Assembly (NCBI GenBank): GCA_913058335.1
Contig: CAJXPX010000004.1
Location: 62,001-126,000, forward strand
Length of the DNA stretch: 64,000 nt
Reading direction: 5' to 3'
Source: an uncultured Hyphomonadaceae bacterium
GTDB lineage: Bacteria > Pseudomonadota > Alphaproteobacteria > Caulobacterales > Maricaulaceae
How positions within the stretch are numbered: the first letter of the stretch is position 1; the number at the start of each line of letters is the position of its first letter. Positions 44,646-54,436 of the stretch are shown here, piece by piece. A program made the translations under genes and the position numbers. The notes beneath the pieces were generated by a model, which worked only from the letters and a program-made list of their open reading frames with translations, had not been told where the DNA came from and did not search any database.

Positions 44646-45379
44646 GAATTGTTTTCTTTCTTTCCGGCCGAGGGGTCGAACGGGCATTTCCAGTTGTCCG
44701 ATAATTTCCGGCCAGAATATTGGCGGGCCTCGGAAGAGCGGCCAAAGTCATCCAACATGGGATTTATCGATCCGTTGATCTCAAGCTCTTTTCTTCGAAT
44801 AATTGCCTTGAGCTTGTCATATCTCCCATCTTCTTTCAGCCGATTAAACTGTAGGTTCGAATTAAATACCAAAACCGGAAAAGGTGTCCGGCGCGCCGAA
44901 CGTGACGCATTCGGATGCATACCGACTATGAAAAACGGGTGGCCGGCAACGCTCATTGAAAAATGGGGGTTTTCAGGATCAGACGAAACCTCGGAGTTCC
45001 ACCCAATGGACAGAGAGTCGCTCTCGCCAACCAAATGTTTTAATTGGTCAAAAAGGCCCGCCTCAAACTCGGCTTCGCTATCAAAGCTGTTGCGTTTAAA
45101 TATGGCGGCGAAGGACTGGACGCGAGGATCGTCGGGATTGAGCGTTGACACATATTCCATCAAATCAAAAAGCAAGCTTGCAGAGCCGGCCTTGTCTCCG
45201 AGGCTCTCATAAACCCGGAAGGAGACGGCGCCCTGTGATAGAGCCGCTTTTGCTCCAACGCAGGGGAAATCAGGGGCTTTTATATAATCACGGATTTGCG
45301 AAATAATCGTCAAATCCGACATATCGTAAAAGGCCGCAGGCGAAAGCGTAGAGCTAAAAGAATGCTGAGATTTTCGCAT
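44642..45379 (-). CDS. YqcI/YcgG family protein
   Basis: 245 residues. The family core is seen in PCVGAKAALSQGAVSFRVYESLGD, IGWNSEVSSDPENPHFSMSVAGHPFFIVGMHPNASRSARRTPFPVLVFNSNLQFNRLKEDGRYDKLKAIIRRKELEINGSINPMLDDFGRSSEARQYSGRKLSDNWKCPF. The conserved His-Pro-x-x-S-R-x-x-R and the C-terminal WKCPF are diagnostic. The family is related to heme-independent or haem-dependent oxidase-like proteins of unknown reaction. Its stop overlaps the DUF1989 start by four bases, so the two proteins are likely made together. Confidence 0.9.
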   Translation of the reverse strand: MRKSQHSFSSTLSPAAFYDMSDLTIISQIRDYIKAPDFPCVGAKAALSQGAVSFRVYESLGDKAGSASLLFDLMEYVSTLNPDDPRVQSFAAIFKRNSFDSEAEFEAGLFDQLKHLVGESDSLSIGWNSEVSSDPENPHFSMSVAGHPFFIVGMHPNASRSARRTPFPVLVFNSNLQFNRLKEDGRYDKLKAIIRRKELEINGSINPMLDDFGRSSEARQYSGRKLSDNWKCPFDPSAGKKENNS

Positions 45380-45385
45380 GGCAGA

Positions 45386-45610
45386 CTAACCGCGGTCTTG
45401 GCTTTTTTTCGGCCGGGACTTGGGCAGATCTTTCTCGTCCAGTTTCGAAAGATCATCTGGCGTCTTGCTGTCTTTCGTTTTCGTTAAAGCGTCATCATTC
45501 AATGCCGGCGAAGCGGTTTCAAGATTGGTTGAATTTGCTTTGTCCCGGCTCTCTTCCCATTTCTTCTTTTCGTCAGATTTCGTGTCGTCACCTGTTTTTG
45601 ACTCTGTCAT
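45386..45610 (-). CDS. Short, highly charged low-complexity protein
   Basis: 74 residues composed almost only of Lys, Asp, Glu, Ser, Thr, Ala and Pro, with no hydrophobic core (EKKKWEESRDKANSTN near the middle, KSRPKKSQDRG at the end), so it should be disordered. No family was recognised. It precedes the YqcI/YcgG-like gene by 6 bases on the same strand and may be its leader gene. Coding status rests on position and frame only. Confidence 0.5.
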   Translation of the reverse strand: MTESKTGDDTKSDEKKKWEESRDKANSTNLETASPALNDDALTKTKDSKTPDDLSKLDEKDLPKSRPKKSQDRG

Positions 45611-45728
45611 TATTTCTATCCGTTATGATTATGTCGATTCTAACGTGAGCAAAAAGTCTTGGTTCCCTTTCGAGGTATGCCAGGCGAGCGTTTTAAGCAG
45701 AAAGTTTACTTAGGCTAACGTGTCGTGA

Positions 45729-46268
45729 TCAAGAGGCGGCCTTATCGCCGCCCCGGACGGAATTTAGGAGGCGTTTTTCGAAAACAGTTTCGGAATCTTC
45801 GGAGTGTAGGACGGACATATCCCCTGTTGTTTCCAACACAACGGCCCTTACCTGAGAAAAATTCAGCACGTTCGCTTCTCGCAATTTGGCAATTAAATCA
45901 CTTTCCGTCACATTGGCCTTTTTAAGCTCCGAATAAAATATCTCGCCGTCCCGCATCAAGAGTCGCGGCTGGTTATCTATGATGTTTGAAAACCAATTAG
46001 ATTTTTTTCGTAAATAAGCGACGAGCGATTGTAGACCGAAAAGGGCTCCCAGCCCCAAAGTGCCTTCTATCAAAGAGGGACTCCCCGTTAAAATGACGCT
46101 TGCCAAAATGGAACCGACAGCGATTGTCATGGCAAAATCAAATGCACTCATCTTAGAAAAGCTTCTGAGACCAGATAGACGCGTAAACAAAATCAGAACC
46201 GCGAAAATAAAGGCTGCGCTTAAGATTATTTGCAAGCCGGTCTTAGGGGTCGTTGTTATCCAGTCCAT
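45729..46268 (-). CDS. DUF421 family membrane protein (YetF-like)
   Basis: 179 residues. Three membrane helices occur in the first 90 residues (IILSAAFIFAVLILFTRLSGLRSFSKMSAFDFAMTIAVGSILASVIL, then LGLGALFGLQSLVAYLRK), with the family phrase MSAFDFAMTIAVGSI. The soluble DUF421 domain follows with NIIDNQPRLLMRDGEIFYSELKKANVTESDLIAKLREANVLNFSQVRAVVLETTGDMSVLH. Function unknown. The protein is shorter than YetF but complete for this branch. It stands alone on the minus strand. Confidence 0.92.
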   Translation of the reverse strand: MDWITTTPKTGLQIILSAAFIFAVLILFTRLSGLRSFSKMSAFDFAMTIAVGSILASVILTGSPSLIEGTLGLGALFGLQSLVAYLRKKSNWFSNIIDNQPRLLMRDGEIFYSELKKANVTESDLIAKLREANVLNFSQVRAVVLETTGDMSVLHSEDSETVFEKRLLNSVRGGDKAAS

Positions 46269-46339
46269 AGTCTGAAACTTTCTTCAAGGGAAAATAGGCG
46301 TTAGATAGGGCGGGATGAGAGATAAATGACTTCTCTTAC

Positions 46340-46603
46340 CTACCGTAATTGGCTGTCTTTACTGCCGCGTCGGTTAATCCCGATATTCACGTGCTGCCCG
46401 TCGCGTTCGGCCTGACATAGCACACAGGTTTTGACCCCGGGCAGGGCGTCTCTTCGGGCTTTGGGGATTTCGTCTCCACATTCGACACATTCTTTGGCGC
46501 TGTCGCCTTTTGGCATACGTTTGCGCGCGGCCTTCACCGCGTCAGAGACTGTGTCGTCGATTTGATCGTGTATTGCGCCGTCGCGCGTCCATCCGCCTGC
46601 CAT
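46340..46603 (-). CDS. DksA/TraR family zinc-finger protein (YbiI-like)
   Basis: 87 residues from the ATG at 46601-46603; the longer frame is rejected because the family starts MA-GW. The protein reads MAGGWTRDGAIHDQIDDTV, AVKAARKRMPKGDSAKECVECGDEIPKARRDALPGVKTCVLCQAE and ends INRRGSKDSQLR, nearly the whole YbiI pattern. The zinc ligands are the four Cys of ECVECGDEIP and VKTCVLCQ. DksA-type proteins bind RNA polymerase; the short YbiI branch lacks the coiled-coil and its role is unknown. GAAAGAG lies just before the start. Confidence 0.92.
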   Translation of the reverse strand: MAGGWTRDGAIHDQIDDTVSDAVKAARKRMPKGDSAKECVECGDEIPKARRDALPGVKTCVLCQAERDGQHVNIGINRRGSKDSQLR

Positions 46604-46770
46604 AAGCTCTTTCCCGTTATAAATGAGGGGGTTCATCTTCTTAAACGGAAGGAAGGCAGGGATTGTTCCGCTCTGCCTGATACGCAGTCTGTAAACGCCC
46701 ACAGCAATCCCCATTCCGCCCTACCAATCCGCCTTCAAACCCCCTATATATAATGAGATAAATCCCGTGA

Positions 46771-49257
<2,487 letters not shown>

Positions 49258-49274
49258 GTTCCAAAAGGGCAGAC

Positions 49275-49670
49275 ATGGCGGACGCGTCGGAAAAATCCAA
49301 CGGGAAAACGGGTCTTGCCGAGGACCGGACGGATTTGGCTGAAGACCGTACGCTCATGGCGAATGAACGGACATTTACCGGTTGGATGCGCACGGGTCTG
49401 GCCTGCCTCGGCTTGGCCCTCGGTTTTCAAGCCGTATTCGGCAAGATAGAGCCCGTCTGGCTCCCTAAGCTCGTCGCTTCGGGTTTTGCTGCGATTGCGA
49501 TATTAATTTTCTTTTCCGCCTATCGCCAAGCGCGTCTCGTCTTCCACCGCATGAATAGCCACCAATTCGAAACTACCTCCCGAAATCACATGCGCCTCCT
49601 CTGCGCCGTGATGATAATAGGCGCCGCCGCCGTCGGCTTTGGCGTTTGGTATTTCGACTGGTCGGGATAG
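49275..49670 (+). CDS. YidH-like DUF202 membrane protein
   Basis: 131 residues. A polar N-terminus contains two copies of the phrase LAEDRTxLAEDRT, then MANERTFTGWMRTGLACLGLALGFQAVF (the DUF202 hallmark N-E-R-T-x-x-x-W-x-R-T), and two more helices (LPKLVASGFAAIAILIFFSAYRQA, LLCAVMIIGAAAVGFGVWYF). Function unknown; members are small inner-membrane proteins. It starts 17 bases after gyrB, so it may be co-transcribed. A second, broken copy of its 5' part together with the gyrB tail lies at 50894-51096. Confidence 0.9.
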   Translation: MADASEKSNGKTGLAEDRTDLAEDRTLMANERTFTGWMRTGLACLGLALGFQAVFGKIEPVWLPKLVASGFAAIAILIFFSAYRQARLVFHRMNSHQFETTSRNHMRLLCAVMIIGAAAVGFGVWYFDWSG

Positions 49671-49764
49671 GGACGGGGTAGGCGCTTTTTGAGTCGATTT
49701 ACAAAAAGGGCTATAGAGCTGTAAAATCTGATAAAAAGTCGTCGTGATCTGCATCTCAGGAACT

Positions 49765-49787
49765 CAAAAACCTCAATAAGGTTTTTG
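49765..49787. terminator. Hairpin after the YidH-like gene, probable bidirectional terminator
   Basis: CAAAAACCT (49765-49773) and AGGTTTTTG (49779-49787) are perfect 9-bp arms around the five-base loop CAATA. The A and T runs make it usable in either direction. It lies 95 bases after the gene and 72 bases before the FMN reductase. Confidence 0.6.
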
Positions 49788-49859
49788 TAAAACGTGTAAC
49801 CAAATTATGCCTGTGTGCAGTGATGTTTAACGTAAGAAACGTCAAAAAAGGAAAAGCCT

Positions 49860-50417
49860 ATGCCCAAAAATTATAAGATTGCTATTATCGTGGGAAGTCT
49901 GCGAAAGGACTCCGTTAATCGTAAGTCCGCCGAAGCGCTGGTCCGTCTTGCGCCTTCAAATCTCGATTTTGATTTCATCGAAATCGGCGATCTACCGTTT
50001 TTTGATGAAGATGTCGAAGACTCCAGGACCCCTGCGCCTTGGACACGTTTACGGGAGGAAATTTCGGGCGTGGATGCCGTATTGTTTGTCACTCCCGAAT
50101 ATAATCGTTCGGTTCCCGGCGTCCTCAAAAATGCTATCGATGTGGGCTCACGCCCTTCTGGCAAAAGCGTCTGGGCAAAGAAGCCTGCCGCTGTGGTGAG
50201 CGTTTCCCCAAGTGGAGTAGGCGGGTTTGGGGCCAACCATCATTTACGCCAGTCGCTCGTCTTTCTCGATATGCCCGTCTTGCAACAACCCGAAGCCTAT
50301 ATTGGCGGTGCTTACGATTTGTTCGATGACCAGGGCGAACTCAAGAGCGACGATACTCGCGATTTCTTCAAAACTATTATTGAGGCGTTCAGCAATTGGA
50401 TTGAACGCACAATTTAA
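49860..50417 (+). CDS. NADPH-dependent FMN reductase family protein
   Basis: 185 residues of flavodoxin-like fold. FMN-binding phosphate loop: VGSLRKDSVNRKSAEAL. Second loop: VTPEYNRSVPGVLKNAIDVGSRP, the usual TPEYN-S-PG-LKNAID. Third: SVSPSGVGGFGANHHLRQSLVFLDMPV. Relatives reduce quinones, chromate, azo dyes or free FMN. It stands alone; there is no oxidative-stress regulator next to it. The ATG lies after AAAAGGAAAAGCCT, a good ribosome-binding site. Confidence 0.95.
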   Translation: MPKNYKIAIIVGSLRKDSVNRKSAEALVRLAPSNLDFDFIEIGDLPFFDEDVEDSRTPAPWTRLREEISGVDAVLFVTPEYNRSVPGVLKNAIDVGSRPSGKSVWAKKPAAVVSVSPSGVGGFGANHHLRQSLVFLDMPVLQQPEAYIGGAYDLFDDQGELKSDDTRDFFKTIIEAFSNWIERTI

Positions 50418-50596
50418 TTATTTCTAAGGATAACGCCTTCGAACGCATTTTTTTATTTTTGCGCCCAGACCTTTCATCTAAAAAGGAATCATTCTCTTTA
50501 GCCGGAACATTTTTCAGAGTTAGTCCAACTTGTCTTATCTTTAGAGAGAAGTGCAATTTCGATTGCTCGGCGTAGGAAGGTCGTTGATTTTTCTGA

Positions 50597-50995
50597 TCAT
50601 TTTCCAAAACCATCTTCAGAGCGGGGTTCTAAAAATAATCGCCAGGCGGCGATCAAGACAGCTGTGACCAGTAAAAGCCCTAACAAACGTTCATAGGCTC
50701 CGTCGATTGAGGTTGGAACAATAAAAAATATCGGGGCCACGAATAGCCAAATAATGGCTGTGCCTTTCGCCAATGTTGTCATTTCCCCCCGTCGCGCCGG
50801 TAAAACTGATGTGCCGAACCATAAAATTATAGGCACTGTTGGATATAAGACGAAAACGAGGTAATTATGGATAACAAATCCCCCGCTCTCTCCATCTCCA
50901 ACGCGCTCGACGCCGAGGTGGACAGCTAGCGCCGTAAAAAGACTAACAAAAGGTCTCGCAATATGGCGGACGCGTCGGAAAAACCAACGGGACAA
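50597..50995 (-). CDS. Small membrane protein ORF whose N-terminus reads antisense through a gyrB/yidH remnant
   Basis: 132 residues with three hydrophobic segments (YLVFVLYPTVPIILWFGTSVL, AIIWLFVAPIFFIVPT, LLGLLLVTAVLIAAWRLFL). The first 34 residues are the complement of the duplicated gyrB 3' end and yidH 5' end, so they are unlikely to be original. The gene may have lost its true start or use a downstream GTG/TTG. I do not recognise the membrane part. This is either a hybrid frame or a degraded gene. Confidence 0.45.
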   Translation of the reverse strand: MSRWFFRRVRHIARPFVSLFTALAVHLGVERVGDGESGGFVIHNYLVFVLYPTVPIILWFGTSVLPARRGEMTTLAKGTAIIWLFVAPIFFIVPTSIDGAYERLLGLLLVTAVLIAAWRLFLEPRSEDGFGK

Positions 50996-51096
50996 CCGGC
51001 CTCGCCGAGGACCGAACGGATTTGGCTGTAGACCGCACCCTTATGGCGAATGAACGGGCCTTCGCCGGATGGATGCGCACAGGCTTGGTTTTCTAG
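50894..51096 (+). pseudogene. Degenerate second copy of the gyrB 3' end plus YidH-like 5' end
   Basis: Bases 50894-50929 encode [11 protein letters not shown] and a stop, identical in protein to the gyrB C-terminus, but with CTC/GTG/GAC/AGC/TAG in place of CTT/GTA/GAT/AGT/TAA. After a 33-base spacer, 50963 onward repeats MADASEK of the YidH-like gene; one base is lost near 50982, which shifts the frame into a stop (TAG) 16 codons later. Restoring the base gives LAEDRTDLAVDRTLMANERAFAGWMRTGL before homology ends near 51090. No membrane helices remain, so it cannot make a DUF202 protein. Confidence 0.85.
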
Positions 51097-51156
51097 GACA
51101 GCCTCTTATTTAAATATCTGCTGAGAACCATAATCACCAATATTTCAGGCAACACC

Positions 51157-52206
51157 CTAAAGATCGTCGGAAATTCCCACATCGTTCGCCTGTCGGGCTG
51201 TTAGATCTTCGAGCCTAGCGACATATCTGGCTTCTCTATCCATGAGCTGTTCCCCGATAGCAAGAAAACTCCCGTTAAGTGAAATGCGGAGCTCGTTAGG
51301 TTCTATTTTAATGTTCAATACACTGTTTCCAGCTCGCCTTGCTTTTCCCCAAACACCATCCAGAGAGTAGTTGCCTAATAGTACCATGTATTGCTGTTGA
51401 GCTTGAGCTGGTGCACTCAGGAGGGTTTCGCATGAGGCAGATCTCTGTGCCGGAAAATTATCGATTTCCGATTTGAGGCAAGTGAAGCGAGTTTCCATAA
51501 CCTGTCTTTGGCTAGCGGTTTGATGGGGCCCTCTTGTATCTTGAGATTCTGGAACAAATCCGGCCGGCATTGGCATTTGAACATGATACCAAAGATGCTT
51601 GCCCCTAAAATCTGATGTGTCGGAGGGTGTGCCGTATCGTTCAACCATATCCTTCGCAATATTCTCTGGATCGATAGCTGGGTCGTAAGCCCGTTTGTAA
51701 TCCATCGCATACAGCTTTTGGTTCAGGTCGCGATCAATATAGAAAAGAGGGATCAACTTCTCCTCATCATTCTCCCCTCGCGTCCACTCTAGCGCACCTG
51801 CCTGTATAAACCCAACGGTCTGGCACGGATCATTTTCTGCATCGTCGTTGCATTCTATCGCAAATGGGCTGTAACGGACAAATGCTTGGCCTTCTGTGGG
51901 TTTAGGCTTCTTGAAGTCTCTCGAAGTTATTGCTGCATTTACTTCTTCAGGCGTCATTCCAATCTTCACGCCAAACAAGGTCAACTGTTCGAGGTCATTC
52001 TCATCAAGGGTGGGTTTGTCAAATGTGAGTGGAGCAGATACTGATTCAGAGCTAACGTTTTTTGCCTGTTCTGAGGGGATAGTTGAGTTTTCATCCATTT
52101 CAGCCGTTGGCCGCTTCGCGTCGTCGTCAGATACCTCAGAACTACAAGCACTGATCAAGAAAAGGCAAGAGAAAGTAAGTGCAAATGTGCTGTGAAATAA
52201 TCGCAT
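51157..52206 (-). CDS. Lipoprotein of unknown function
   Basis: 349 residues. The signal peptide ends FLISAC-S, a lipobox. A Ser/Glu-rich linker of about 40 residues follows, then a domain starting LTLFGVKIGMTPEEVNAAI, a phrase that is common in proteins with a short BLIP-like or SmpA/OmlA-like start. Several Cys pairs (ECNDDAENDPC, RFTCL, ASCETL) suggest disulfides. The C-terminal 90 residues (YMVLLGNYSLDGVWGKARRAGNSVLNIKIEPNELRISLNGSFLAIGEQ) look like a beta-sandwich. No family identified. It is divergent from the Tat-exported protein at 52451, and both sit in AT-richer DNA than their surroundings. Confidence 0.8.
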   Translation of the reverse strand: MRLFHSTFALTFSCLFLISACSSEVSDDDAKRPTAEMDENSTIPSEQAKNVSSESVSAPLTFDKPTLDENDLEQLTLFGVKIGMTPEEVNAAITSRDFKKPKPTEGQAFVRYSPFAIECNDDAENDPCQTVGFIQAGALEWTRGENDEEKLIPLFYIDRDLNQKLYAMDYKRAYDPAIDPENIAKDMVERYGTPSDTSDFRGKHLWYHVQMPMPAGFVPESQDTRGPHQTASQRQVMETRFTCLKSEIDNFPAQRSASCETLLSAPAQAQQQYMVLLGNYSLDGVWGKARRAGNSVLNIKIEPNELRISLNGSFLAIGEQLMDREARYVARLEDLTARQANDVGISDDL

Positions 52207-52450
52207 TGTTTAGCCCTGTAGCATCATGGTAATTATCAAAATCAATAAAATTACATAATGATATGTCAAGATATTTAAATTATTGACCAAGAAAATCCAG
52301 AAATCTGCTTAGTAAAATCTTTGATTTAGGCTTGCGAGATAACAAAGAATTCTAATAAAGATAAACTGAATTGAGACAAGATGCCCACCAAGTTTATTAG
52401 TTAACTTGCTGAGCCTTATTTAATTCAAGCTGTTCAAATAGGGGGGAACA
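52207..52450. other. AT-rich divergent gap
   Basis: 244 bases between two divergent exported-protein genes. It is visibly AT-rich with no clear hairpin or operator. Promoters for both genes must lie here; none was convincing enough to mark. A weak GGGGGGAAC just before the ATG at 52451 can act as ribosome-binding site. Confidence 0.5.
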
Positions 52451-53407
52451 ATGAATAGAAGAGGATTTATATCGACAACGATAGGAGGTGTTGCATGCTT
52501 GATTGTGGCGCCAGATGCGTTTGGACAGAAGGAGAGCGCAGAACCGACACCTATAGATGCCATACTCAATAGTTCGTTCTATTTTGCAGATGGGCCCGCA
52601 AATGATCGCTTTGTTTATGTTTTCTTCCACGCCGATCATCCACAATCGAAAGAAGTTTATCTAAACAGCCGGGCAAATGAGTCTTCTCTGCAGCTCAGAT
52701 GGGTTCTAGGACTTAATACCATGAACGGAATGGCAAATTTCCACAATCATGAGGGGATGAGTACTGAGTCCTACATAAAGGGAATGCGTGCAATGGTGCA
52801 GTTGAACCGATCTGCATTGTCAGATTGCTTTGAGAAACTTCCAAAGCTTGTGAATGATTTCGATTTTGGCCGAACTAAGATGGTGAAGCGACATAATTTC
52901 TGGGCGCGTCGAATGCTCAATAGTGCCTATAAAGCTCAGGGCATTTCAACTAGAGCCATACCTGAATTTCTGTGGTCGGACAATGAAGGGCTTCAGCGAA
53001 CACGTGAGACATCTTTTGAAATGAACGGAGACATTCGGACTCAGATTTTAGAACGGGCCCTTCCGAAGTCTCTGCCTGACTATAGTACGGACATGTCTTT
53101 CGCGAGTGATTTTTACTATTCTGAGTTCGATTGGGGCGTAAGAGGGGGCCATAGGAGAATTAATAAAGTGACCAAAAGGGCCTATGCCAAAAAAGAGCTC
53201 TTTTTAAAATCCCTTCCACATGACTATGGATTGCCGGTGCATAAACTGGTGAAAGAAGAGGGATTGCCTATTAAGTATTGGGTAAAAGATAATGCTGGCG
53301 ATGTGTGGTTTGAACTGCATGTACTCGATGATTCGAAGTATTTTGGTGCCTTCGTAAGAGAAGATGATATGTACCCTGTTGGACAGTCCCCGCTTGGTTT
53401 GCGTTAA
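52451..53407 (+). CDS. Tat-exported protein of unknown function, possibly a degenerate thioredoxin/DsbG-like fold
   Basis: 318 residues with a twin-arginine signal (NRRGFISTTIGGVACLIVAPDAFGQ). The mature part opens with strand FVYVFFHADHPQSKEVY, then LQLRWVLGLNT, a helical middle with MVKRHNFWARRMLN, and AIPEFLWSDNEGLQ. This order resembles DsbG/DsbC-type thioredoxin domains, in which the strand leads into a CxxC and a later cis-proline. Here the CxxC position reads HADHPQ, so no redox cysteines are present. This is a weak structural guess; otherwise the family is unknown. The gene stands alone in an AT-richer stretch. Confidence 0.7.
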   Translation: MNRRGFISTTIGGVACLIVAPDAFGQKESAEPTPIDAILNSSFYFADGPANDRFVYVFFHADHPQSKEVYLNSRANESSLQLRWVLGLNTMNGMANFHNHEGMSTESYIKGMRAMVQLNRSALSDCFEKLPKLVNDFDFGRTKMVKRHNFWARRMLNSAYKAQGISTRAIPEFLWSDNEGLQRTRETSFEMNGDIRTQILERALPKSLPDYSTDMSFASDFYYSEFDWGVRGGHRRINKVTKRAYAKKELFLKSLPHDYGLPVHKLVKEEGLPIKYWVKDNAGDVWFELHVLDDSKYFGAFVREDDMYPVGQSPLGLR

Positions 53408-53503
53408 TAAATGAATTGGTCGGTAAGTTTTGTTGGACAAACATTTTATTCACACTTCCGGCCCTAACAGGAACCTTCCCGCAAACCTTGACGTTCCTTT
53501 TTC

Positions 53504-54280
53504 ATGACCCAACCCAATTCGCCTGACCTCTGGAAAGACTGCCTGCCGCGTCCCTCGATGGACTCGCATAAATATGACCGAGGGTTTTGCGGAATTATTG
53601 CGGCGCCGGAGCTAACGGGGGCGACGCGGCTCGCGGCCGAGGCGGCGCTCCGGTCCGGGGTCGGGCTTGTGAAAGTGATTGCGGAAGTGCGGGATGATAT
53701 TTACCGCTCGACTTTGCCCGCCGATATTATGGTCGCGAATATGTTAGATCCGAAAGAGAAAAAGATAACAGCTTGGCTGGCCGGGCCGGGAGGAATCGCC
53801 ATCTCTCATCATGAAGAGATAGACGCAATGGACGGCGCGGTGCGTATTCTTGATTCGTCAGCCCTCCCGACGCCAGATAAATTCCCGCTCAAAGGGCAGA
53901 CAGTTTTGACGCCACATGGCGGAGAATTCAAAAAAATGTTCCCGAAGCTAGATTCCAAAAAAATCAACGACGTGTTAGAGGCTGCCAAAACAGCCAATGC
54001 GGTTATTGTGTCCAAAAACGAAGCCACCCTGATTGCGCATCCTGACGGACGAAGCGTTGAACATGACCGGCCCAACCCTGCTTTGGCACGAGGCGGAACA
54101 GGTGATGTCTTAGCGGGGCTAATTGCGGGACTAACAGCCCAAGGCATGTCTGGCTATGAGGCTGGTTGCGCCGCTGTCTGGATTCACAGCGAAGCCGCCA
54201 AAGAGGCAGGTCATAGCTTTACGGCGAGTGATCTGCTGAGAGAGCTAAACCAAATTATTGATAAAATGTTTTCTGAGTAA
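53504..54280 (+). CDS. nnrD: ADP/ATP-dependent NAD(P)H-hydrate dehydratase
   Basis: 258 residues. The ribokinase-like fold shows GFCGIIAAPELTGATRLAAEAALRSGVGLVKVI, the LTPHGGEF motif, KNEATLIAHPDG and the catalytic NPALARGGTGDVLAGLIAGL. It repairs hydrated NADH and NADPH. In many bacteria an epimerase domain (NnrE) precedes it on the same chain; here that part is missing, so the protein is a stand-alone dehydratase like Bacillus YxkO. The usual DADAL motif reads LDSSALP, an unusual change near the hydrate site. No nnrE was seen elsewhere in the window. Confidence 0.9.
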   Translation: MTQPNSPDLWKDCLPRPSMDSHKYDRGFCGIIAAPELTGATRLAAEAALRSGVGLVKVIAEVRDDIYRSTLPADIMVANMLDPKEKKITAWLAGPGGIAISHHEEIDAMDGAVRILDSSALPTPDKFPLKGQTVLTPHGGEFKKMFPKLDSKKINDVLEAAKTANAVIVSKNEATLIAHPDGRSVEHDRPNPALARGGTGDVLAGLIAGLTAQGMSGYEAGCAAVWIHSEAAKEAGHSFTASDLLRELNQIIDKMFSE

Positions 54281-54370
54281 ATTTAGGAAAACTCCCCACG
54301 CCCCGTTTGTTCGCCCAAGCGGATCAGTCAGCGCTGTGAATGTCGAGAAGCTAAGGCTTCCTATAATTAG

Positions 54371-54394
54371 ATAAATAAACTTTATTTATTTTTG
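54371..54394 (+). terminator. AT-only inverted repeat followed by a T run, possible terminator of nnrD
   Basis: ATAAATAA (54371-54378) and TTATTTAT (54382-54389) are perfect arms around a 3-base loop, followed by TTTT. The stem has no GC pairs, so it would be weak. A GC-containing hairpin GAAGC-TAAG-GCTTC lies about 20 bases before it. Confidence 0.35.
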
Positions 54395-54436
54395 TGCTGG
54401 AAAAGTTTCCAATTCAACATAAAGGGTGGAGGCGCT

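Noticed and set aside
51157-53407. A genomic island
   Set aside because: Two orphan genes in AT-richer DNA next to a remnant suggest acquisition, but no integrase, tRNA, repeat or transposase marks a boundary.
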